Assembly (NCBI GenBank): GCA_963931435.1
Contig: OZ007012.1
Location: 558,001 to 622,000 of the forward strand
Source of the DNA: Coprousia sp963931435
Lineage (GTDB): Bacteria; Actinomycetota; Coriobacteriia; Coriobacteriales; Coriobacteriaceae
DNA: 64,000 bases
Direction of reading: 5' to 3'
Part shown: positions 1-8,297 of the stretch, one piece after another
Layout: each line of letters starts with the position of its first letter
Position numbering within the stretch: the stretch's first letter is position 1
Notes under the pieces: model-generated
Told to the model about the DNA's origin: nothing
What the model saw: only the letters and a program-made list of their open reading frames with translations
Database searches by the model: none
Translations under genes and position numbers: made by a program

Positions 1-618
1 GCGGGGCTCGCGCGCCGGTTGAGCCGGCAGGGTTTTCAGGTGACCGCCATCGATTCCAACCAGCGGGCACTCGATGCGCTCGCGCGCGACTTCTCGGGCT
101 CGTGCGTGCTGGGGACGGGCATCGATCGGGAGGTGCTCGAGCGCGCGGGTATCGAGCGGGCGAGCGCGGTCGTGAGCTGCACGGGCTCCGACGAGGCGAA
201 CATCGTGATCGCACACGTCGCGCGCGGCACCTTTCGCGTTCCGCGCGTCATCGCGCGCCTGTACGACCTCTCCAAGGCCGAGACCTATCGCCGTCTGAAC
301 ATTCAGACGGTGTCACCCAACGCGTGGGGCATCGCGCGCATGTGCGAGCTGCTCACGTACCAGCAGCTCGAGAGCGTGTGCGGCATTGGCTCGGGCGAGG
401 TGCAGCTGGTGCGCGCCGACGTTCCCGCCCTGCTCGACGGCACCACCGTGCGCGAGCTGACCGCGCTCGGCGAGGTGCAGATCGTGAGCGTGTCGCGCGG
501 CAACGAGACCTTTATCCCCACCCAAGGGACCGTGCTCGGAGACGGCGACATCGTCTACGCGGCGGTGGCGGTCTCGGCAAGCCGGAAGTTCAAGCAGATG
601 ATGGGTATCGAGGGGTAG
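1..618 (+). CDS. trkA: TrkA/KtrA-type potassium uptake regulator, 5' partial
   Basis: The reading frame is open to the window edge, so the true start lies upstream; 205 codons are visible. An RCK/TrkA-N Rossmann domain comes first: the glycine loop is cut by the edge, beta2 ends in the acidic tip AIDSN, and the motif SCTGSDEAN follows. A TrkA-C domain begins at about residue 130 (VQLVRADVPALLDGTTVREL). Such subunits bind NAD(H) or ATP on the cytoplasmic face of a TrkH/KtrB channel and gate K+ uptake. A second RCK gene follows after 9 bp, so the two are probably co-transcribed and may form a heteromeric ring. No channel subunit is visible; trkH probably lies to the left. Family call is firm, exact subtype less so. 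Confidence 0.85.
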   Translation, partial: AGLARRLSRQGFQVTAIDSNQRALDALARDFSGSCVLGTGIDREVLERAGIERASAVVSCTGSDEANIVIAHVARGTFRVPRVIARLYDLSKAETYRRLNIQTVSPNAWGIARMCELLTYQQLESVCGIGSGEVQLVRADVPALLDGTTVRELTALGEVQIVSVSRGNETFIPTQGTVLGDGDIVYAAVAVSASRKFKQMMGIEG

Positions 619-627
619 GCGAGCGAC

Positions 628-1287
628 ATGCAGGTTATCGTGGTGGGCGCCGGCAAGATCGGCGCGTATCTGGCAGGACAGCTGGCCGCAGATGGCAACG
701 AGGTTACCGTGATCGAGCAGCGCGCCGAGGTTGCCGCGCGCGTGGCGGATCGCTACCCCGAGGTCAGGATGGCGGTTGGCTCGGCGAGCGATCCGGAGGT
801 GCTCGAGCGCGCGGGCATCCGCATGGTTGATGTGGTGGCGGTTGCCACCGGTTCCGACGAGGTGAATCTCGTCGTGGCGATGCTGGCGAAGATGGAGTTC
901 TCGGTGCCGCGCGTGGTCGCGCGCGTGAGCGACCCGCGCAACGCGTGGATGTTCACGCCGGCAAACGGGGTCGATGTGGGCGTGAACCAGGCCGAGCTCA
1001 TCGCACGGTTTACCATCGAGGGCATGAACCTGCACGACGTGTACACGCTCCTGCACTTGGGGCGTGACGACCACAGCATCGTGCAGGCCACGGTGCGCGC
1101 CGGCTCCCAGGTGGACGGCAAGCGGCTGCGCGATATTACGTTTCCCGACCAGACCATCGTGGTCGCCATCGAGCGAGCCGGCGAGATTACGGTGCCCAAC
1201 GGCGACGCGCAGCTTTGTGCCGGCGATGACGCCGTGCTGTTCACCAATGCGGCGGGCTGCGACGGCATCAGGCGCCTGTTCTCGTAA
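628..1287 (+). CDS. trkA: TrkA/KtrA-type potassium uptake regulator
   Basis: The 219-residue protein is a complete RCK subunit. It opens with a glycine-rich NAD-binding loop (VVGAGKIGAYLAGQL) and the acidic end of beta2 (VIEQ). The TGSDEVN motif follows, and a TrkA-C domain occupies about residues 140-219. This is the short KtrA-like length, half of E. coli TrkA, which carries two such units. It lies 9 bp after another RCK gene, and the two share motifs such as EVLERAGI, suggesting a tandem duplication that reproduces the double-length TrkA as two proteins. The ATG has only a weak ribosome binding site (GAGGGG about 14 bases upstream), so coupling to the upstream gene is plausible. A GC-rich hairpin follows the stop. 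Confidence 0.88.
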   Translation: MQVIVVGAGKIGAYLAGQLAADGNEVTVIEQRAEVAARVADRYPEVRMAVGSASDPEVLERAGIRMVDVVAVATGSDEVNLVVAMLAKMEFSVPRVVARVSDPRNAWMFTPANGVDVGVNQAELIARFTIEGMNLHDVYTLLHLGRDDHSIVQATVRAGSQVDGKRLRDITFPDQTIVVAIERAGEITVPNGDAQLCAGDDAVLFTNAAGCDGIRRLFS

Positions 1288-1312
1288 GCACGCGAAGCCG
1301 CAAGCGCGTGGA

Positions 1313-1340
1313 GGGGGTGCCTCCCCAACGGGGCGCCCCC
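1313..1340 (+). terminator. Stem-loop after the trkA pair
   Basis: GGGGGTGCC pairs with GGCGCCCCC (one G-U pair) across a 10-base loop, 25 bases after the second trkA stop. There is no T-run, so this may stabilise the 3' end rather than act as an intrinsic terminator. It abuts the point where homology to the FAD oxidoreductase begins. Confidence 0.4.
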
Positions 1341-1374
1341 ATAGCGCGCCGTACACGAGCAGGGCGCTCGCCGC

Positions 1375-2817
1375 GTGACGGTGATCGGCGGCGGCTTTAT
1401 TGGCGTCGAGGTTGCCATGAACCTGCGCGAGGCCGGGCTCGAGGTGGCGCTCGTGGAGGCGCTGCCGCATATCCTGCGCACGTTCGACCACGATATGGCG
1501 CAGCTCCTGCAAAAGGAGATGCTCGATCACGGCGTCAAGGTGGTGGTGGGCGACGCGGTGAGCGCGTTCGAGGGCTCCAACGTCACGCTCGCCTCCGGTG
1601 CCACCATCGCCGGTGACGCCGTGGTGATGGCCGTGGGTGTGCGGCCCGATACCGCGCTCGCCTCGGCGGCGGGCCTTGCCACCAACGAGCGTGGCGCCAT
1701 CATCGTCGACGCCGGGTACGGTACGAGCGACCCGGATATCTTTGCCGTGGGCGATGCCATCGAGGTGCACAACGCCCTCACGCACGCGCCCATGATGCTG
1801 CAGCTCGCCGGTCCGGCGCAAAAGCAGGCCTGCCAGGTGGCGGACCGTATCTGCGGCCTGCCGGTACGCAACACCGGCAATATAGGTTCCTCATGCATTC
1901 AGGTGTTTGGGCTCAATGCGGCGAGCACCGGGCTTACGGCCACGCAGTGCGAGGCCGCGGGGCTTGCCTACGATTACGCCTACGTGCTGCCGGCCGACCG
2001 GGTGAGCCTCATGCCGGGGAGCACGGCGCTCCATCTCAAGGTCATCTTCGGGGTGCCCACGGGCCGCGTGTTGGGCGCGCAGGCCATCTCGGCCGGTGAC
2101 GCGCCCAAGCGCGTCGACGTGATCGCCACGCTCATCAAGTTTGGCGGCACGGTGGACGACCTGCGTGATCTGGAGCTGTGCTACGCGCCGCCGTTCTCTA
2201 CCGCTAAGGACCTGGTGAACTACGCGGGTCTCGTGGCCGAAAACCTCTTGCAGGGTGCGTATCGGCAGGTGCACGTGGACGAGGTCCGCGGTCTTTCAGC
2301 GCTGCTGGGCTGCTTTGTTCCGTGTCATGGCTGCATTGATAACGCCATCCACAGCGCGTCGGGGCTCCAGCTGCGCGATGCCTGTGCCGACATCATGCGC
2401 GCGCAGGGCCACGAGGAGCCCGCGGGCCGGGCCAAGATCACGCCGGGATTCAATCTCCCGGCGCGCAACGTGATCCACACCGTCGGCCCCATCGTAACGG
2501 GCTCTGCGCCCACCGTGCGCGACCGCCGCGACCTCGCTTCGTGCTACCGTTCATGCCTTGAGCTGGCGGCAGAGCAGCGGCTTTCGAGCGTGTCGTTTTG
2601 CTGCATCTCGACGGGCGAGTTTCGCTTTCCGCAGCGCGAGGCGGCGCACATCGCGGTTGCGACCGTCCGGGCATTTCTCGACGCGCATCCGGCAGAGGCG
2701 CCCGGCCGCGTGGTGTTTAACGTGTTTAAAGATGAGGACATGGCGATATACCGGGAATTGCTTGATTCGCCTGATTCGGGCGCACTCGCATCTGAGCAGG
2801 TAGAAAGGAACAGGTAA
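1375..2817 (+). pseudogene. In-frame fusion of a truncated FAD-NAD oxidoreductase and a truncated SirTM-type macrodomain
   Basis: This 480-codon frame joins two incomplete proteins. Residues 1-305 match the C-terminal two thirds of a CoA-disulfide reductase/NADH oxidase: NAD-binding VIGGGFIGVEVAMNL, the second FAD segment SDPDIFAVGDAIEV, and a complete dimerisation domain ending KDLVNYAGLVAENLL. The N-terminal FAD domain with its redox cysteine is absent. Residues from about 308 match the Zn-containing macrodomain found beside SirTM sirtuins (LLGCFVPCHGCIDNAIHSAS, then HTVGPIV). Its first ~110 residues are missing, including the GDIT and NAAN substrate-binding motifs. In-frame homology continues upstream of the GTG to about 1346, where a stop intervenes, and no ribosome binding site precedes it. 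Two deletions best explain it; a functional product is unlikely. Confidence 0.8.
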
Positions 2818-2829
2818 GCGTATTCCGGT

Positions 2830-3480
2830 GGGTTTTACCCCTACCCAACGCTCGAGGAGCATTGGGCGTTCTGGAGCCGTAACATCTATATCAACCGTTT
2901 CGCGCCCATGCCAAGCAGCACCTACGGTGACCTGCTGCACCTTGTGGGGAATACGGATTGCTTTTGTCTTGACCACCAACGTGGACCACTGCTTTCAGCG
3001 TGCCGGCTTTGACAAGGAGCGCCTGTTCTACACGCAGGGCGACTACGGTCTTTGGTAATGCGTAGAGCCCTGCCATCAGCAGACCTATGGCAACGAGGCA
3101 ACGGTTCGCGCGATGGTGCAGGCGCAAGGCTTTACGATTGCAGATGACGGCTCGCTGCTGCCGCCGGAAGACCTCCCAACGTGCGCGGCGCCCAAGCGCA
3201 TTCCGCCTCGGCTTATCCCGCGCTGTCCGGTGTGCGGCAACACGCCCGGCATCATCAAATACCCGTTTTGGCAGATGACTGCCGCCAACAAACGTGCGGT
3301 TTACGTGTGCATCAACCGGGGCGAGGCCACCTGCCCTCGGGACATCGCGGAGCGTTCGGTGCTGATTGACGCCGACATCGCCGCGGTCCTGCGGCACGCA
3401 TCCCAAGAGACGCCGGCAGCGAGAGCAAACCCGGCCGCGTCGCAGGTGGGTCGCGGTGGGCACTATGCGGGCCACGTATA
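2830..3480 (+). pseudogene. Degraded SirTM (class M sirtuin, protein ADP-ribosyltransferase)
   Basis: Fragments of a SirTM sirtuin follow the macrodomain in family order. One frame reads FYPYPTLEEHWAFWSRNIY and continues through STYGDLLHLVGNTDCF. At about 2965 the reading shifts to a second frame (VLTTNVDHCFQRAGFDKERL), which meets a TAA at 3056-3058 and then continues through CHQQTYGNEATVRAMV to the zinc-site residues RCPVCG. The sequence jumps directly to NTPGIIKYPFWQMTAANKRA, so the segment between (about 80 residues in the family) is lost, as is the NAD-binding N-terminus. Intact homologues ADP-ribosylate a lipoylated GcvH-like carrier and the adjacent macrodomain removes the mark. Here one frameshift, one nonsense codon and two deletions make it non-functional. 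The identification is by remembered family motifs. Confidence 0.75.
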
Positions 3481-3599
3481 GTGGCATATCAAAAGCGACG
3501 CCGCGCGCGCCTGCCGCCCCTGTCACGATAAGGGCGACAGATATCCCAATGCCGCCGGCAACGCGATAACGTGGCCTGCGGCGGAAAGCGAGCGGACCT

Positions 3600-4466
3600 A
3601 TGGAATACACGACCCTATCGAACGGCGTTACGATGCCCATGCTTGGCTACGGCGTCTTTCAGATCGATGACGCAACCACCGAGCGCTGTGTGGAAGATGC
3701 CATTGCGACGGGCTATCGGCTCATCGACACCGCCCAAGCCTATGGCAACGAGCGCGGGGTGGGCGCCGGCGTGCGTGCGAGCGGTGTGAACCGCGACGAC
3801 CTGTTCTTGGTGAGCAAGGTTTGGGTTGCCAACTACGGCGAGGGCAAGACGTACGACTCGATCAAGCGCTCGCTTGACCTGTTGGGCACCGACCACGTGG
3901 ACCTCATGTTGCTGCACCAGGCCTACAACGATTACCATGCCGCATGGCGCGACATGGAGCGTGCCTACGCGGACGGTCTTGCGCGCGCCATTGGCGTTTC
4001 TAACTTTGATCCCACGCGCCTGTTGGACCTCTGCACCTTTGCCGATGTGGCGCCGATGGTCAACCAGGTCGAGACGCATGTGTTCTGGCAGCAGCACTAT
4101 GCGCACCAGAACATGGAGGCGCTCGGTGTCGCGCACATGGCATGGGGTCCCTTCGCCGAGGGTGCTAACGGCTTCTTCCAGAACCCGCTGCTCACGCAGA
4201 TCGGGGCCGCGCATGGCAAGTCGGTTGGCCAGGTGGCGCTCCGCTACCTGCTGGACCTCGGCGTCATCGTCATCCCCAAGACCGTGCATCAAGCGCGCAT
4301 GGCGGAAAACATCGCCGTCTTTGATTTCGACCTCACCGAGGAGGAGAAATCCGAGATCGCTGAGCTCGATGTGAATCGGTCGCTCTGCTACGATCATCGC
4401 GACGTCCAGCTTATCGGCGGCCTGCTCAAGATGGTGAAAGGCCAGATCGCGGCCCAGCAGGCGTAA
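3600..4466 (+). CDS. Aldo/keto reductase
   Basis: The 288-residue protein is a full-length NAD(P)H-dependent aldo/keto reductase with a single (beta/alpha)8 barrel, reducing aldehydes or ketones in the cytoplasm. The catalytic tetrad is visible: Asp in LIDTAQAYGNE, the Tyr of that motif, Lys in VSKVWV, and His in LLHQAYNDY. The cofactor region near the C-terminus is VIVIPKTVHQARMAEN. The family signature GVSNFDPTRL is present. It resembles the 2,5-diketogluconate reductase branch (AKR5), but the substrate cannot be told. A second aldo/keto reductase lies 1.2 kb downstream beyond a convergent LysR gene. The ATG overlaps no other gene and has a modest purine-rich site (GGAAAGCGAGCGGA). Confidence 0.9.
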   Translation: MEYTTLSNGVTMPMLGYGVFQIDDATTERCVEDAIATGYRLIDTAQAYGNERGVGAGVRASGVNRDDLFLVSKVWVANYGEGKTYDSIKRSLDLLGTDHVDLMLLHQAYNDYHAAWRDMERAYADGLARAIGVSNFDPTRLLDLCTFADVAPMVNQVETHVFWQQHYAHQNMEALGVAHMAWGPFAEGANGFFQNPLLTQIGAAHGKSVGQVALRYLLDLGVIVIPKTVHQARMAENIAVFDFDLTEEEKSEIAELDVNRSLCYDHRDVQLIGGLLKMVKGQIAAQQA

Positions 4467-4557
4467 ACGCGGTGCCGTTGGCGCGCCTGCGCGGCTCGGA
4501 GGTGGCCGGGGCCCCCGTGCCACATCGCCGCGGCCGGCGCGGTACGGCCGGTGCACC

Positions 4558-5403
4558 TTACCGCTGGATCTCGGCGACGATGTCCTTGATGGCCTGCGGT
4601 GCGTCGACCATGGCAACCACATAGAACGTTGCATGCGCGTCCGCGTCCCGGATGGGGATGCGGACGCGTCCCTCATGGGGCGCGTGCTCGAATTCGGAGA
4701 CATCCGTGATAAAGCTGAGCAGCTTCGAGGTGCGGGTGAGCTGGCTTAGCACCCGCGCATCGCGCTGCTCGATAAAGCGCGCACGGGGAATCGAGCGCTT
4801 GACCACCTCGCCCCAGAAGCCGGTGACGGCGTTCATGAGGAAGGTGCGGCCGGCGAGGTCCGCGAATCGGATGCTGGGCCTCCCGACAAGCTCATCGTCG
4901 GTAGGTGCGTACACGTAGAGGTTCTCGACCATGAACGGAACGCAGAGCACATTGGGAAGGCCTAAGGGCCGGCGCGTGATAACGAGGTCCGATGAGCGGT
5001 CAAAGAGCCGCCGTTCGACCTCTTGCTCATCGTCTTCGATCTCCGAGGTGATGATGGTGCCCGGGTGGTGCGCCGCCACGTGATCGGCGAGCCGCCAAAC
5101 CGGTGCCGGCGCGATGGAGGTGATGTGAAGGGCCCGCTGCGCGCTCGTGAGCTCGGCAAAGGCATCGCGCATGCGGCGCTCCTCAGCGAGAATCGCGCGT
5201 GCGTGGCGTACGGCGAGCCGCCCGGCGTCGTTGAGCTCGACATGGTTGCGGCTGCGGTCGAACAGCTCCACACCAAGCTCGTGCTCGAGTGCGCGGATGG
5301 AGCGGCTGATGCTTGGCTGCGAGGTATGGAGCGCCTCGGCAGCAGCCGAGAAGGTTCCCAGCTGCTCGATGGCGTCGAGCTGGCGCAGTTGCTCAAATTC
5401 CAT
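4558..5403 (-). CDS. LysR-family transcriptional regulator
   Basis: The protein has an N-terminal winged helix (residues ~1-60: FEQLRQLDAIEQLGTFSAAA, then TSQPSISRSIRALEHELGVELFDRS), typical of LysR regulators, followed by a LysR substrate-binding domain of about 200 residues. It binds DNA as a tetramer and responds to a small-molecule inducer. It is divergent from the aldo/keto reductase at 5633 and convergent with the one at 3600, so either may be a target. Two start codons lie 6 bases apart; AGAGGTG is only 1 base before the outer one (5409) but 7 bases before the inner one, so the inner ATG at 5403 was chosen. The total length of 281 residues is slightly short for the family. Confidence 0.9.
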   Translation of the reverse strand: MEFEQLRQLDAIEQLGTFSAAAEALHTSQPSISRSIRALEHELGVELFDRSRNHVELNDAGRLAVRHARAILAEERRMRDAFAELTSAQRALHITSIAPAPVWRLADHVAAHHPGTIITSEIEDDEQEVERRLFDRSSDLVITRRPLGLPNVLCVPFMVENLYVYAPTDDELVGRPSIRFADLAGRTFLMNAVTGFWGEVVKRSIPRARFIEQRDARVLSQLTRTSKLLSFITDVSEFEHAPHEGRVRIPIRDADAHATFYVVAMVDAPQAIKDIVAEIQR

Positions 5404-5438
5404 GGTCATGCACCTCTGAACGCGAAGGTTGATGATTC

Positions 5439-5463
5439 ATTATACGTCTCGCGCATACTGGCT
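5439..5463 (-). promoter_or_regulatory. Putative promoter of the LysR gene
   Basis: On the minus strand a perfect TATAAT (5439-5444) lies about 30 bases upstream of the LysR start. A weak -35-like TAGCAA lies 18 bases further upstream. The region between the divergent genes would also hold any autoregulatory LysR box, but no T-N11-A site stood out clearly. Confidence 0.45.
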
Positions 5464-5632
5464 TGCTAAACGCGTCAGATGGGAACATCATCCGGCGGGG
5501 CACGATATCCATGGCACGAGGATGCCTGATACGAAAGCTGCATGGTAGAGCCGTGCCAGAGGCGGCCGTGCCAGCGCTGCGTTCGCCGGCAAGGCGGACC
5601 CGCGGACGATCCAACGAGAAAGAAGGACAACC

Positions 5633-6481
5633 ATGGAGTATGTAACGCTCAACAACGATGTGAGGATGCCTATCGAGGGCCTGGGCACGTTCCTCATGAG
5701 CCCGGCGGAGGCGGAGGCCGCGGTGACAGCCGCGCTCGCAGCGGGTTACGAGCACGTCGACACCGCCAACGGCTACATGAACGAGCGCGGTGTTGGCCGC
5801 GCGATCGCCCAGAGCGGTGTGGCGCGCGACAAGCTCTTTGTTTCAACCAAGCTGTGGCCCACGGTCTATGGTGCCGGCATGAAGGCCATCGACGACACGC
5901 TTGCCCGCTTGGGACTCGATTACGTAGACATGCTGATTTTGCACCAGCCAGTTGGTGACTACCTTGCCGCTTGGAGGACCATGGAGGAGGCCTATGCGGC
6001 CGGCAAGGTGCGCGCGTTAGGGCTCTCCAACTTCCCCCAGGACAAGCTCGAGGAGGTCATCGAGGCCTCCGACATTGCACCGCAGCTCGTGACGGTGGAG
6101 TGCCATCCGTACCATCAGCAGCGTCAGCTGCGTGCGTTCCTTGTGCCTTTGGGTACGGTCATCGAGGCCTGGTATCCGCTGGGGCACGGCGACAAGGGCC
6201 TCCAGCAGGAGCCGGTGTTCCAGGAGCTCGCGGCCAAGTACGGCAAGAGCGCGGCGCAGATCATCCTGCGCTGGCACGTGCAGATGGGCACCTCGATCAT
6301 CCCAGGTTCCAAGAACCCGGCGCACATCGCCGACAACGCCGACATCTTCGACTTCGCGCTGACCGATGACGAGATGGCGCGCATCGAGAAACTCGATGGC
6401 ACCAAGACCTACTACACCCAGACCGCCGAGGCCCTCGCTGGCTACCTCGCGATGGATATCGACTTCAACGCGCAGGAGTAA
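5633..6481 (+). CDS. Aldo/keto reductase
   Basis: The 282-residue protein is a second aldo/keto reductase. The tetrad is complete: Asp and Tyr in VDTANGYMNERG, Lys in STKLWP, and His in LILHQPVGDY. GLSNFPQDKLEEV and the cofactor-binding SIIPGSKNPAHI match the family. It differs throughout from the paralogue at 3600 (for example a different ECHPYHQQ segment), so this is not a recent duplicate. AGAAAGAAGGA precedes the ATG at proper spacing. It is divergent from the LysR gene, the likely regulator. Together with the iron alcohol dehydrogenase and flavodoxin downstream it forms a reductase-rich cluster, perhaps for aldehyde detoxification; the substrate is unknown. Confidence 0.9.
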   Translation: MEYVTLNNDVRMPIEGLGTFLMSPAEAEAAVTAALAAGYEHVDTANGYMNERGVGRAIAQSGVARDKLFVSTKLWPTVYGAGMKAIDDTLARLGLDYVDMLILHQPVGDYLAAWRTMEEAYAAGKVRALGLSNFPQDKLEEVIEASDIAPQLVTVECHPYHQQRQLRAFLVPLGTVIEAWYPLGHGDKGLQQEPVFQELAAKYGKSAAQIILRWHVQMGTSIIPGSKNPAHIADNADIFDFALTDDEMARIEKLDGTKTYYTQTAEALAGYLAMDIDFNAQE

Positions 6482-6602
6482 GCGCCGCATGTCGCGGGAG
6501 CGGCCGCATACGGAGAGAGCGGCTGCATACGCGAGCTGGGTAGGTGCTTTGGCCGGGGGCCCGCGCATTGCGGCATGCGCGGGACTCCCCTCATATGGTG
6601 AG

Positions 6603-7010
6603 ATGGTGAACGTGGGAACATGGTTGGTGACAGGTGCATCGAGCGGCATCGGGCACGGGGTAGCGCGCTCGGCTCTCGCGCGCGTGTTCGCCATCGGGTC
6701 GCGCCGGGTGCGCTTCGACGTCGCGCACGACTTCGGCGCGACGGATCTGGTCGATTACCACGACGAGGGCTGGGTCGAAGCCATCATCGAGGCCAACGGC
6801 GGCCCGGTCGACGCGGTCATGGTGTGCGGCGGCACCGAGGATTCCATAAACGACGGCCTGCGCATGCTCAAGAGCGGAGGCACGCTCGTCAACCTCGCGG
6901 CGTTCTTCGGTGGGAAGCCGATTCCCATAGATCCCGCCGCGTTCGGGTTCGGCTACGGCGACAAGACCATCAAGGGCGTTGGCTGCGGCGGCGGCCGGGC
7001 CGACCCGCCC
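6603..7010 (+). pseudogene. Composite remnant: SDR start fused to zinc alcohol dehydrogenase middle segment
   Basis: From the ATG at 6603 the first ~20 codons read like the start of a short-chain dehydrogenase (TWLVTGASSGIGHGVA). The frame then passes into a segment resembling the NADP-binding and C-terminal part of a clostridial-type secondary alcohol dehydrogenase (FAIGSRRVRFDVAHDFGATD, then GGTEDSINDGLRMLKSGGTL and the DKTIKGVGCGGGRA stretch). The SDR catalytic core and the zinc-binding half of the alcohol dehydrogenase are both missing, so the product should be inactive. No stop separates it from the NTF2-like gene downstream; the frame simply runs on. It has no clear ribosome binding site. 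It looks like the scar of deletions joining two oxidoreductase genes. Confidence 0.7.
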
Positions 7011-7052
7011 ATACAATGGCAGATGTCAGGCAATCGCAACAGGGAGGCAAAC

Positions 7053-7451
7053 ATGGATAAGGACGATAAGGGCATCAACGAGCGCGACCGCACCGAGAGC
7101 GTGCTCGAGACCTCGCGTCGGTTCTGGGACGCGATGGAGCGCGCCGACGAGGAGGGCATGCGCGCCCTCGCCGATCCGAGGTGCTGCTTTGTGCACATCG
7201 GCATCACGGCAGGGCTCGATCAGGAGATCGAGTTCTACACCAGCGGCGCGTTCAAGCCGACCGACATCACGTTCCACAGCCAGGATGCACACCTGTTTGG
7301 CGATACGGCCGTGGCCATCACCGACTGCGACTACAGCCTGCTGCTCGACGGGAACGAGACCACGCACCACTTCGCGGTGACCGAGGTCTACACCCAGCGG
7401 GAAGACGGCTGGAAGCTCGTCCAGTTCTCCTTCACGGCGCTCGTCTACTAG
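7053..7451 (+). CDS. NTF2-like (SnoaL/DUF4440) protein
   Basis: The 132-residue product has the size and pattern of the NTF2-like cone fold: an amphipathic N-terminal helix pair (VLETSRRFWDAMERADEEGM, then CFVHIGITAGLDQEIEFY) followed by antiparallel strands ending EDGWKLVQFSFTALVY, the usual DUF4440/SnoaL closing motif. Such proteins are small ligand-binding proteins or isomerase-like enzymes, with no specific reaction implied here. The start at 7053 was chosen because AGGGAGG lies 6 bases before it; the open frame continues upstream into an unrelated pseudogene. It sits between that remnant and a flavodoxin lipoprotein and may belong to the same redox transcription unit. Confidence 0.75.
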   Translation: MDKDDKGINERDRTESVLETSRRFWDAMERADEEGMRALADPRCCFVHIGITAGLDQEIEFYTSGAFKPTDITFHSQDAHLFGDTAVAITDCDYSLLLDGNETTHHFAVTEVYTQREDGWKLVQFSFTALVY

Positions 7452-7523
7452 GTCCCTGCCCGGCGGCGCCGGGGCGGGCTCGATCCCAACGGTTTGTTCA
7501 TGCTGTCTACCTTGGAGGTCATC

Positions 7524-8216
7524 ATGAAATCATCGCAGCGCGAAACCAACCTATCGCGCCGGTCGCTCGTACGCGGCGCGCTCTCGCTCGCCGCGCTCGC
7601 CCCGTTGAGCATGCTCGCCACGGGATGCAGCGCCGCGGACGGGTCGTCAGCGCAGGCGGCATCGTCCGCCGATGACGCGGCCGGCAGCGCACAGCCCGAC
7701 GGCGGCGCCTCGGCCGGCGCGGCCGCATCGGGCGGCAGCGTGCTCGTCGCGTACTACTCGGCGACGGGCAACACAGAGCGCGTGGCGCAGGTCCTCGCCG
7801 ACCATCTGGGCGCCGACCTCTTCGCCATCACGCCGGCGGAGCCCTATGCGCGCGAGGATCTGAACTATTCCGATGACGAGAGCCGCGTGAGCCGGGAGTA
7901 CGCCGACGAGAGCCTCCGTACTGTCGAGCTCGCGCAGGTCACGCCCGACGGCTTCGACGGGTACGACACCGTGCTCATCGGCTACCCCATCTGGTGGGGT
8001 ATCGCCGCGTGGCCCACGGACGGCTTCGTCTCGGGCAACGGCTTCACGGGCAAGACGGTCATCCCGTTCTGCACGAGCGCCTCGTCCCCCTTGGGCGAGA
8101 GCGGCGATAACCTGGCCGCGCTCGCCGGCACCGGCGACTGGCAGGAGGGCGAGCGCTTCTCCGGCGGCGTCTCCGACGACGACGTCGCCGCGTGGGCGGA
8201 CACGCTCGCGCTCTAG
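7524..8216 (+). CDS. Exported flavodoxin-like lipoprotein (Tat-type signal)
   Basis: The 230-residue protein starts with a twin-arginine-like signal (SRRSLVRGALSLAALAPLS) ending in a lipobox (MLATGC), predicting export and lipid anchoring outside the membrane. A ~45-residue Ser/Ala-rich linker follows. The remainder is a flavodoxin domain with the FMN phosphate loop YYSATGNTERVA near its start and the aromatic segment IGYPIWWGIAAWP. Folded export by Tat would suit a cofactor-loaded flavodoxin. GGAGG precedes the ATG by 5-6 bases; an upstream in-frame ATG has no such site. It lies before an iron alcohol dehydrogenase. An extracytoplasmic electron carrier is inferred; the partner is unknown. 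Confidence 0.85.
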   Translation: MKSSQRETNLSRRSLVRGALSLAALAPLSMLATGCSAADGSSAQAASSADDAAGSAQPDGGASAGAAASGGSVLVAYYSATGNTERVAQVLADHLGADLFAITPAEPYAREDLNYSDDESRVSREYADESLRTVELAQVTPDGFDGYDTVLIGYPIWWGIAAWPTDGFVSGNGFTGKTVIPFCTSASSPLGESGDNLAALAGTGDWQEGERFSGGVSDDDVAAWADTLAL

Positions 8217-8297
8217 CCGGCCCATCGGCCGACGCCGGGCGGAAGGCATCTGGCGATATATCTTCGAGGGGAACATCGACAAGGAAGAGAGGCAGCC

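Noticed and set aside
6366..7451. A single 361-residue oxidoreductase
   Set aside because: The frame starts inside the aldo/keto reductase gene and joins unrelated partial domains; only 7053-7451 has a proper start and a complete domain.
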